From Amoebophrya sp. A120 (Eukaryota; Sar; Dinophyceae; Syndiniales; Amoebophryaceae): a stretch of DNA of 64,000 bases. The stretch spans positions 4,133,555 through 4,197,554 of the forward strand of contig CAJINV010000004.1 in NCBI GenBank assembly GCA_905178155.1, written 5' to 3'. Position numbers and translations under genes: made by a program. The stretch's first letter is position 1, and the number at the start of each line of letters is the position of its first letter. Below, piece after piece: positions 56,401-64,000 of this stretch. The notes under the pieces were generated by a model. The model was not told the origin of the DNA. It did not search any database and saw only the letters and a list, made by a program, of their open reading frames with translations.

Positions 56401-58305
56401 GCCTGAGTGGACGAGAGGTTTTGGCGGCCTAGGCGCTCAGCATGACAGAAGTCTATGCCTTAGGCCCAACAGCATCACAAACCGCCGGCATAATGCGGGA
56501 GGTCTTGTGGGTTTGCCTTCTTTCAAGACAGACACGATTTGTGGCCACAAATAAGCAGCGCAAATTTCTAAAAAAATATCTATCCCTCCTTTTCAGGGTG
56601 GGGAGGGGGAGTTTTCTTTCAGGATCACAGGCGGCCAAAGAGCAAGCCGCGAAAGAAGCAAACGCCACGGGCGGCACGAGCACGAGCAGGACCAAGAAAA
56701 CGAGGAAAACGGAGAATATGACCTGCTCGAAAGTTACAATCTCAAGAAACGTTAGTACTTACAAAAGAATCTGGATTTTGTGGTCTTGCATCATGTTCGT
56801 TGAGCATTTGACAGATCTCTTGCAGAGCGTTCCACTTTCTGCAAGACAAATTTCGACAGATTCTAGTTGCGGTTTGGCACAACTCCAGATGAACTTGTCA
56901 TGTGCAATCCTGTGGGAGTAGGCTACTAGTAGGTCATGATGCACTTCGTGCATCATAGATTTCGATATCCCATTGCAACGTTTGAGATTGTAACGCCTGT
57001 TGAAATGGTTATACTAGAGAAGGGGACCGTAAATGAATCCGACTCTGAAGATGACGACGACGATGAATATTCATCCGCAGAACTTGGGGAAGGGGGAGGC
57101 GAGGGTCGTTATCAACTGTAAATATGTCTGGGTCCTCTGGAAAGATGCTGCAGGGTTTGCCATGCTTGTCTCACATGGCTCTCAGGTCTGTCATGTTGCG
57201 CATTAATTACCCAAAAGCTGCATTTTTCTGTCATGCACAAGCTCACTTTGTCATGCAGAAGCGAAAACACTGTCTGTGCTTGTAGTAAGAAGTACCTCCA
57301 GAAATACTACTTGTCATGCTTCCCAGTCAACTGAGGTGTCATCCACCTCGTCTTTCTCAAGTACGTAGCGTTACAAGTTTCATCCAGACCCAGACATTTT
57401 ATTGCAGTCGATAAGGGTACTACTAGCAACAGGACGATGAGAGACGTCAGTCCCGAAGATGGGAGCGGATCTACTTCTTCCACAAGCGCGAGTGTTGGAG
57501 GTGTTGGTGTTCAGCGACGCCATCAGCGGGATGCGGAAGATGTCCCGGTTATCCTGCGCGACGTCGCTATGGGAATGTCAGGATCGAAATCGTCAAAGTT
57601 GAAATGATTTGCCATGCGTAAAATGCAATACAAAAAGTGACTCTATTGCAGAGGACGCACGGGAGGCGGATTATAGTCCTGGTAGCCAAGGGTAATAGCT
57701 GCTGACTAGCGTTACAGAAGGCAGCTCTTTTGCCCTAAACCGCATGGCAGACTCGCTTCTAGGACCGGGAAAATTCGTCATGCACCGCCTACAAACTGTA
57801 GGTCTAACTGGTATCCGTTTTATGCATGGCAAACTATTTCAACTTTGACGATTTCAAACCTGACACATCCATAGTCGCTGACGTGACGTCCCGCATCTTG
57901 CCAGCCACATCCCGCATCTATCAAATGTAAAAATGTCTGGGTCTGGAAGAATGCAACCTGTGATGCTGCATTTGGATTCCCAAAGAATCTGCATTGCATG
58001 AGTACCAAAGGAAGTGCAATTTTTGCTACGCTGAGAAGGCATTTGTCATGCGGAATACGCATCAAGAAGCCCTCAAAAAATCTGTATTGCTAGGGTATGC
58101 ATCACAGACATCGCGGCTCATGCAAAACGTGCATGACAAGTGTCAGAATCTTCCAGACCCAGACATTTTTACAGTTGATAGCATCCTGCGCGGGCTGCGC
58201 GAAGATGCCAGACGTCATGCGCGGGATGATGATAACCCCTCGCGCAGCTTTGCAGAAGAACGGGCTCGGCGAGGAGTTATCAAACTGTTGAAACAAGCTT
58301 GGTAG
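50489..58305 (+). CDS. Secreted or membrane protein of unknown family, 1199 aa, 18 introners
   Basis: Nineteen exons; starts after each element: 50927, 51619, 53005, 53310, 53537, 53719, 54055, 54868, 55003, 55216, 55542, 55954, 56222, 56632, 57022, 57419, 57879, 58186. Sum 3600 nt, no internal stop. The ATG at 50489 begins a strong signal peptide (LLLLLSLAFLLFFSEDD). Exon 3 (400 codons) holds Ser/Thr linkers, HGDTYHHDGYESDSLFM and a conserved-looking helical part (DHWPVNVDDQLESFASHLEW). Two acidic patches (DADKDDNSG, AAEDGKITYDEW) recall EF-hands but lack the full loop pattern. Exon 8 encodes a globular piece (PESMREWLVRHTATGRAFGV). Near the end ALIGLPAYGYIAYDKWKRNK may be a weak membrane anchor followed by a Lys/Arg stop-transfer stretch, then a disordered acidic tail. 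Function unknown. Confidence 0.78.
50806..50921. mobile_element. Introner, family B, short
   Basis: 116 bp; arms TATGAACTGCAAAAGCATCG and complement; TSD GTAGT/GTTGG (3 of 5); phase 2. Confidence 0.85.
51339..51613. mobile_element. Introner, family A
   Basis: 275 bp; starts TATGAATTGCAAAAATG; exact TSD GAGGT, which also permits a GT-AG cut; phase 0. Confidence 0.93.
52821..52999. mobile_element. Introner, family E
   Basis: 179 bp; starts TATCACACAGAAAAAAGC; exact TSD GCGAT; phase 2. Confidence 0.93.
53057..53304. mobile_element. Introner, family C
   Basis: 248 bp; starts TATGGCGTTCTCAAATG, ends GAGAACGCCACA; exact TSD GACCT; phase 0. Confidence 0.92.
53423..53531. mobile_element. Introner, family F
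   Basis: 109 bp; arms TATTCCCTGAAAATTAACC and complement; exact TSD TGGAG; phase 2. Confidence 0.94.
53569..53713. mobile_element. Introner, family B
   Basis: 145 bp; exact TSD GGACC; phase 1; only 37 bp of sequence separates it from the previous element. Confidence 0.93.
53785..54049. mobile_element. Introner, family A
   Basis: 265 bp; exact TSD CACGA; phase 1. Confidence 0.93.
54617..54862. mobile_element. Introner, family A
   Basis: 246 bp; exact TSD GAAGA; phase 2. Confidence 0.93.
54897..54997. mobile_element. Introner, family F, shortest
   Basis: 101 bp; A-rich arm TATGATCCGCAAAAAAAAA; TSD GTTCG/CTTCG; phase 1. Confidence 0.85.
55057..55210. mobile_element. Introner, family B
   Basis: 154 bp; starts TATGCATTGCAAAAGTATCG; exact TSD GCTAC; phase 1. 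Confidence 0.93.
55270..55536. mobile_element. Introner, family A
   Basis: 267 bp; exact TSD GGCCT; phase 1. Confidence 0.93.
55616..55948. mobile_element. Introner, family C
   Basis: 333 bp; arms with GATCTCAACTGTTACAAT; TSD CCGTC/CCTTC; phase 0; contains a GGAATGATGTCATGCTCA direct repeat near the 3' side. Confidence 0.87.
56051..56216. mobile_element. Introner, family E
   Basis: 166 bp; starts TATCCCACAGTAAAAAGC; exact TSD CGCTT; phase 1. Confidence 0.93.
56279..56626. mobile_element. Introner, family F-related, long
   Basis: 348 bp; arms GAGGAAAAATCCCCCCTCCC and complement of GGGGAGGGGGAGTTTTCTTT; TSD ACGGG/ACAGG; phase 1; can be read as GT-AG. Confidence 0.8.
56717..57016. mobile_element. 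Introner, family C
   Basis: 300 bp; arms with GTTACAATCTCAAG; TSD GAGAA exact if three extra bases are allowed at the right end; phase 2. Confidence 0.82.
57107..57413. mobile_element. Introner, family A
   Basis: 307 bp, including three extra bases (CGT) before TATCAACTGTAAATATG; TSD AGGGT; phase 0. Confidence 0.82.
57568..57873. mobile_element. Introner, family D
   Basis: 306 bp; exact TSD GTCGC; phase 2. Confidence 0.93.
57919..58180. mobile_element. Introner, family A
   Basis: 262 bp; exact TSD GCATC; phase 0; last intron of the 1199-aa gene. Interior nearly identical to 45658-45919. Confidence 0.94.
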
Positions 58306-59587
58306 TGCTAGTGCCCCTGCTCCCACCGCAGATGAATTTGTTTGATTTATTTCATAGTTGGTATGACTAGCAGTCACTCGCCCGCCCGAAGAAGCGAACA
58401 CATAACTGATTTTCATAGTTTGTACGACAAACAGTCACTCGCCCGCCCGAAGAAGCGAACACATAACAACTTACAACAGGGCAACAAGGAGCCTAGAGTC
58501 GGTCACATCCGTTCGCCCGGCCGGCCGGACGGCACATGACCGGGGGCATTCCTGCCTCGGGGCGATTTCGGCGCTGAATGCAGCAGCAGCTGCGGCCATC
58601 GGTTAAGCAGCGCTGGCACTTCCTTGCGCCGCTGCACCAGGAGCAGCTATGCCTATGGACAGAGGGGGGCTCCTTTCTTTAAAAAAAAATCCCGCCCCAT
58701 TGGATCAATGTGCAGAGCCGCCGGAGCAAGACAGCCGGCGGCCTCGCAACCGGGGCGGGAGCACGGGGGGGAGGATTCGTGCCTTTTTTTCGTGAAGGGC
58801 CGAGCGCGTGACCTTTTTGATTTTAGTTGTTGCGTGGGAGCACAAGCTAAAAGCTCGCGCCACCCACCGGGGGCGGACCAAGGGTAAGAGTCATCCCTTT
58901 TTTCGTGAAAGGCCGAACTCGTCGCGATCTTTTTTCTTCAGTTGAGCTCCCGGGCAAGCTGGTATCGGTATCGTTGTGTGTGCTCCGGTCGTGATTCGCC
59001 GGGGGTTGCGCCGTGTATTGTAACAGTGGGCCGACACCACCAGAAAACTGATGCTTGCGCCGCACTGGCCATAAAAAAAACCTTGGACCCTAAATCGGAA
59101 ACATAAACCCGCACGCAGTAAACCCTAAACCCTTTGCGACCGGCCGCCCGCGTGGAATACTCCCACGAGCTAGCCGACGGCCCCCGGCTGCGTGACCGGT
59201 TCCGGAGCGTGGGCAAGAGAAGTGTTGCCCCAGTGAAGTGCCACGCTCATGCTGATGCTTTTTTTCTTAGTTGCCCGGGTGCGCGCTTCCCGGCGGCCAC
59301 CACCTCCGACCGCCGCGCCACGACCCACTGACCCCCGGTCACGTGCCGTTCGGCCGACCGGACCGACGGACGTGACCCGCACGCCCGGTCACGTCTAGGC
59401 CCCTTATTGCCTTGTAATAATTTTCAGACCAGGGGACCTAAGGCCCACCCAGCTGGGTGGGTCGAAGGTCCCCTGAGGACCTAAGCGGACATTTTGTGAC
59501 CCTCTTCTTATTTCATAGTTGGTATGACTAGCAGTCACTCGCCCGCCCGAAGAAGCGAACACATAACTGATTTTCAGGGTTTGGTCT
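58306..59587. other. GC-rich intergenic block flanked by direct repeats
   Basis: A word of about 55 bp (GACTAGCAGTCACTCGCCCG then CCCGAAGAAGCGAACACATA) occurs at 58366, 58421 and 59526 (approximate starts). Between the outer copies lies GC-rich sequence with a repeated TTTCGTGAAGGGCCGA-type segment (58790, 58897) and two CCCTAAA units near 59120. No gene is supported. Confidence 0.6.
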
Positions 59588-61171
59588 GTGGCAAAGTTTC
59601 CAAAAGAAAACTTTTTCGGTTTGCATGTAAGGACGAGGACTCTGGCTAGTCTCGGTTCTAGGTACTTCAAAAAGCGCCGATCTCTACTCGCGCGGCATCA
59701 AGTCCCGCTTTTGCTAGATGGTGAAAGAATAGGTCGTTTCAACGCGACTCAAAGCTTGCTATTCATCTGCGCCGAAAATTATCTGGCCGCGTGTTTCTGG
59801 CAACATATGCAGCACGTAGAGGGGTGCTTGTACTAATTTCGAGAAGCCCCTTCGCAACAGAAAGCGCGCTTCCAAATTTATCTGGGGCAGTACTTCTAGG
59901 GGCACTCGCACTTGTTTTCAGTACAATAGCAAATGCGGCACCGTTATTCGCGGGGGTCCCGTAGGAATTGGAATTGCAAAAATATCGTACTCGTATCTAT
60001 AAATGCATTTACAAATTTCCTCAGGCTCAGCATGAGAGAAAAACTTGCAATGCTGATTCACCTTAAGAAAAAGATTTGTAATACATGACTGCAATAGCAA
60101 TACGACTGCGATACTTTTGCACAGGATATCCCGAGCCCGACACAGCCAACAAATCACGGGGCTCCTCCTGCAGCGGGTGCGCCGCCTACGCCGCAAACCG
60201 GCTCACAAGTCGAAACCGAGTATCCTGAGCAAAAGTATCGTACTCGTATTGCAATCATGCATTGCAAATTTTTCTCTTGAGGTAAATCCGCATTACAAAT
60301 TTTATTTCTCAACATGCTGAGGAAATTTGTATGTAGTGAGGTCACCGAACGGTTCTAACCGGGGAGTTTTTTTGCCATCTACCCTGAAAAACGGCCGGCA
60401 GTTTTCAAGCGGCCTGAAGGCTTTTTTTACATAAAAAATTTCCAATTATCAAGCGGCCGGGGCTTTGTTGTCAAAAAAGCCCGAGCCAATTCTATCGATT
60501 CGCGCTTGATAAAACGACGAAGGGGAGCCGGCAAAAGGGGCGCCCTTCTGAGGCGCCCACCGCCTTGGTTTCTGGCGATTTTAGGCGCCCAAAAAAGGGC
60601 GCGCAAAAAACGCGCCCAAAATCAGAACAGCGAAACAGCATGGCACGCCCCCGATTTCGGAGCATTTTGGGCGGCCGCGAAAGTGGCCGCCTTTTCGCCG
60701 GCTTCAGAGCCTGGGAAGCTTTGCAAAAAGCGCCGGCGTGAAAAATAAAAACGCGAAAAAGAAAAAGCGCCCCAGACGCGCAAAGCCAATCCGCATGCTA
60801 TGGGCCCGATTTTTCTTCGCTTTTTGGGCGCCCCCCGTGGCACCCGGATCGGCGCCATAGCATGGGGGCTGGGCTTCGAAAAGGAATTTCGGAGATTTGC
60901 CAAAATTTGCAACGTTTCTCGAGCGGCCGCCATACCGCGCGGCATAACGCTACTCACGGCGGTATGGCGAACCCAGAAAAAGCAAAGCCGCGGCCAAGGC
61001 GGCGGCCGGCAAGAAAACGCCCACGACCTCACTACCTCCGCCCCGGCGGCTATATTTGGCACTAGTATAATGCATTTATACGAGTGCGATACTTTTGCAT
61101 TGCATACCGAGCCAACCGATCCGGTTCCGGCCGGCGCTTCGCACAAGGAGCTTCTCGGGCAGGAGGGCTAG
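59588..61171 (+). CDS. Hypothetical Pro-rich protein, 140 aa, one GT-AG intron and two introners
   Basis: Exons 59588-59823, 59922-59961, 60134-60220 and 61112-61171 (423 nt). The first intron (59824-59921, 98 bp) is GT-AG with GTTTTCAG acceptor. The next two are family B introners, the last enlarged to 886 bp by an insertion. The N-terminal half looks folded (GSRYFKKRRSLLARHQVPLL, CAENYLAACFWQHMQHVEG); the C-terminal half is Pro/Thr/Ala-rich (PPAAGAPPTPQTGSQ) and ends KELLGQEG. Family unknown. The start codon is the first ATG in frame; a longer 5' part cannot be excluded. Confidence 0.6.
59962..60128. mobile_element. Introner, family B
   Basis: 167 bp; left end drifted (TAGGAATTGGAATTGC), right end GCACAGGATA; exact TSD TCCCG; phase 0. 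Confidence 0.88.
60221..61106. mobile_element. Introner, family B, split by an insertion
   Basis: Left half 60221 to about 60336 (TATCCTGAGCAAAAGTATCG), right half about 61068-61106 (GAGTGCGATACTTTTGCATT). Exact TSD CCGAG (60216-60220, 61107-61111); phase 0. The two halves make one normal element. Confidence 0.9.
60337..61067. mobile_element. Nested GC-rich insertion inside the introner
   Basis: About 730 bp of foreign sequence rich in GGCGCCC, GGCCGCC and AAAAAAGCG words. CGGCCGCCATACCGCGCGGC and related inverted pairs occur at 60930-60970, and CATGCTATGGGCCCGAT/GGCGCCATAGCATG form another at 60794-60866. No clear TIR or target duplication was found; no coding frame is supported. Confidence 0.6.
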
Positions 61172-61614
61172 GTAGTGGCTGGCGCACGCACGGGTTGTAT
61201 TTGTTGGAGCTTCATGTTTATGAGAAGGACAACCGAAAACTGCATGGAGATGAAGCTATTTAAAAGCAAAAACTGAAGATGCTACGACATACACACTCAA
61301 ACCGATTTAAAAGCAAGAACTGAAGAACAAGAAGTTTTAGTTTTAGTACAATGCGTCGATGTTGAGTTTGACTGAAATTGACTTTCACAATTTATATTTG
61401 TATGTCCTGCAAAATGATACTTGTTGTTGTTTTCAAAGGTAGACGAGGACCATGCTGTATCTTAACCCCGCCCCTCGTTTCTCGTAGCCGTGAAAACATT
61501 TTTTCTTGTAGATGTGGCAGTTCCACCAGTTCACCGTTGGAAAATAAAATGATTTCTGGTGGATAGTGCAGGTTCATCATCTCTCCAGGACCACTACATT
61601 ATAAACAATTCCGG
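61172..61614. other. Intergenic
   Basis: AT-rich; nothing recognised. Confidence 0.4.
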
Positions 61615-63348
61615 GCGTTAACAGTCGCGCGCCCAATTTTGCGAAACTTTTGCGACGTTTTTGCGAGATTTGCCGTTTTGGCCCAGATCGGTCGCGAGGA
61701 GTATTCCGCTGCAGCTGTGGGCGTTTTGGCAAAGCCCGGCCGCCTGCGGCCCTCGCCTGTTTTCGCTCCCTTGGAGCGGGGCAACGAGAAGGCTGACCCC
61801 GAGCGCGGCCCCGATCTCGAGCGGGCCGCGTTAGCAAGCAGACTGGGGCTGCCCACACATCTCCCCCGGGCCGCCCCTTCCCCTGTTCCAAAGAAATAGG
61901 CAGCAAAAGACGCGGGCCAGGCTTTGCCTCAGCCCCGGGGGCAGGGTGTTGTGGCCGCCGGCGATCCGCCTTGCCCCTGCCTAGCCGCATTCATTCTGTC
62001 TCCCTGCCAGCCAAAGCCACTAGGGCCCATAGGCAGGCTGGCAGGCTGGCGCCCTGTGCGGTCGCCCCGGGTACCGGCCAGGGGGCCGGCCAGGCAAGAC
62101 GGCGGCGGCTGCTGCCTTTGCAAGACTGCGCCTTCTTCGCGCCACATTCATTGGCTGCGCACAGGCTCGCTTCCTTGGGTGGCCCAGCGCGGCTGCAGGT
62201 GGTGTGCCACCTGGCCCGGGAGGGGGTGCGGGATATACTTTCCTTCGGCCGGCGGCCTTGTCGTGCGCAGAATGTCTTGCCGGCGGGGGGCTCTTTGAAA
62301 ACTTGGGGGCGAGGCGGGAAAACGGACAAAAGGGGCATCGGAATCTTGCGGCAGAAATTGCGCACAAAAAAATCGACTTTGTTGAAAGTGAGCAACTAAG
62401 CCTGTTCGCAAAAATCTCGCAAAAATTTGGCCCCCCTCTCGCAAAAATCTCGCAAAATTACTAAGCCTGTTTGACCATGAAAAATTGGAAATCAGGCGAA
62501 TCGATTTTCGTCATATGCAATTTTTAAGCCTGTTCGCAAAAATCTCGCAAAAATTTCGCAAAAATCTCGCAAAAATCCGGCATCCTTTTTTTGCAAATTT
62601 CGCAGAAATCTCGCAAAAATCTCGCAGAATTCCCGGGGAAGCGAAAAAACCCAAGAGGCCTGCCGCTTTTTGTGTGTTGTCCCGCTCCCAGCCTGGACCA
62701 GGGGGTGGCCATGGCCCGGGGCGCCGACCTTTGGCCCCGCGCGCGCGCGGCCCAGGCAGGGGGCGGGCCATGTGGGTGGCGCCGCCCGCCTAGGCACGGG
62801 CTCCGCGAGGTACCGGCGCCAAGGAAGGGCTCCGGGCCACGCACCCACTAAGTGGATTTATTTGTGGGGTGGTCCGGCGGGCTTCGCGTGGTCGCTGTGC
62901 TTGCAAGCGAGCCGGCGGCCGGGTGGCGCGGCTGCGTGCCAGCCAGCCGGGTTTTTTTTGTTTGGCGGCCCGCGGTGTTCTATTATGGAGCGCCCTCTCG
63001 GGGGCGCGCGCTGGCATGGGTTTGGCCGCACGCAGAGAACAACCCAACGACGGACACCCCAGGTCGGTGGCCCGCTTTGCCTTCGCCCCATTCCTCGCTC
63101 TATTGGGCCTTGGCGCGCCTTCTATGGAAAGGCGACCACGCCAGCGGGCTCAATTTTGAGCCCGGTGGTATGGTTGATCCCCCTTTGCCGGGCTTGCGCG
63201 CTTCGCCTCTTGCCCCGGGGTTTCGGCCTGCTCTTTGGGGCGTGTGTGTCTTGTTGTGCCGTGACTAGCGTGGCGCCAGCCGCAAAACTGCTAAACTCGC
63301 AAAAGCCTCGCAGAAATCTCGCAAAATTGGGCCCCGCTCCGTTAACGC
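61615..63348. mobile_element. GC-rich element with terminal inverted repeats
   Basis: Ends GCGTTAAC (61615-61622) and GTTAACGC (63341-63348), each followed inward by CCCAATTTTGCGA-type sequence, giving imperfect TIRs of about 60 bp. The body of about 1.6 kb is GC-rich, with a cluster of CTCGCAAAAATC repeats at 62400-62640 and again near the right end. No transposase frame is supported, so it would be a non-autonomous DNA element. No flanking duplication is obvious. Confidence 0.55.
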
Positions 63349-64000
63349 AGATTTTGTTTGTAACTACAGCTACAGGTGATGATCTACTTTCGATCTCGTC
63401 CAGGTGATGATGTACTAATTCGATCTTGGTTTGCGGTGGATTCTAGCCAGATACGATGACGAAAAGATGAAGAATGCATGAATTTCTGACAACTCGTCCT
63501 CGTGATTGTACTTGTAGTGGTTTTCAACGAAATATTAAAGGAACAAGTGCGACGAGCGGTGGATCGTCGTGACAACGCGTGATTTAAATAAAATCTCGGA
63601 ACAGCCAACAAGTTCTTGTACCGCCGTAGTTGCCTTATCGTTCGCAGCTTCAATCATCGGGTGGAGAAGTAGCAGAGTCGTTGGATTTATTTTAACTTGA
63701 TCTACTTCCAAAATGATCTTCGTGATGGTCGTGATAAAATTGAATCGGATTCATATCGTCGTGGATAGTGCAGGAACATGTTGCGTTTTTTTCTTCGGGA
63801 AATGATCTCTCGTCACTCGCTTGCTTGCATGCTAAGGGTGCACATCATGCAGCTTCCTCGTCGAGAAGAAACAAGGCTATCTTCAGCGTCGAATTGTTTA
63901 TTCGGTTGAGGATCGTGCTACTTTCGAAATACAATATGCCACCTCGTCGGGCGCTTTCTCGTAGTAAGTTCTAGAAGTGCTTACTTCTTTTTATGATTTG
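63349..64000. other. Intergenic to window end
   Basis: AT-rich with short frames only; nothing recognised. GTGATGATCTACTTTCGATC and GTGATGATGTACTAATTCGA form a short direct repeat near 63376-63425. Confidence 0.4.

Noticed and set aside
59100-59140. Telomere-like CCCTAAA repeats
   Set aside because: Only two units in tandem; too short to indicate a telomere or a fusion point.

Overview
The window looks like nuclear DNA of an alveolate protist. My best guess is a dinoflagellate-lineage parasite of the Amoebophrya (Syndiniales) type. The guess rests on gene content (an intron-rich Aquarius helicase tail, a one-domain voltage-gated cation channel with an EF-hand, two CAP-domain proteins) and above all on 47 intron-sized insertions with terminal inverted repeats (TIRs) and 5-bp target-site duplications (TSDs). 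These behave as introners, and TIR-bearing introners have been reported from Amoebophrya. No search could be run, so the taxon is an inference.

Layout. 1-1542: C-terminal part of Aquarius with ordinary GT-AG introns. 3713-4960: a 2OG-Fe(II) oxygenase. 5974-9742: a voltage-gated channel whose apparent stop lies inside an introner. 10949-11497: a Ser-rich hypothetical protein. 13150-18300: a field of GGTGG-type minisatellites with an assembly gap (17706-18241) and a 412-bp exact duplication (13673-14084 = 18301-18712) that looks like an unmerged contig end. 19124-20966: an acidic protein with an N-myristoylation signal. 21980-26574: CAP gene 1. 27440-32820: a block with an intron-bearing IS1595/ISXO2-like (Merlin-type) transposase and a second ORF, bounded by tandem repeats. 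33840-35646: a 5'-truncated, frameshifted LINE fragment with RNase H. 37339-44522: CAP gene 2, a receptor-like protein. 45580-48046 and 48681-49508: two hypothetical proteins. 50489-58305: a 19-exon gene for a 1199-residue protein with a signal peptide. 59588-61171: a small gene holding an introner that was itself invaded. 61615-63348: a GC-rich element with TIRs.

Introner families (letters used in the entries; outer TIR bases). A: TATCAAATGTAAAAATGTC, or TATGAATTGCAAAAATGTC. B: TATCCTGTGCAAAAGTATCG. C: TTACATTCTCAACTGTTAC in the arms. D: TATGGATGTGTCAGGATCG. E: TATCCCAGAGAAAAAAGC. F: TATCCAGGAAAAAACACCC. G: TATCC followed by AAAACGT. H: TATGAC with CCCCTCCCCCTCATT. Nearly all start TAT, end ATA, and carry internal TTTGTCATGCA-like words. 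Removing each element plus one TSD copy joins the flanking exons in frame every time. It rebuilds the CAP signature motifs and gives uninterrupted reading frames of 798 codons (CAP2), 1199 (gene at 50489), 680, 140 and 1180 (channel). In the CDS entries the left TSD copy is kept in the exon by convention; the real cut may fall anywhere within the duplicated five bases.
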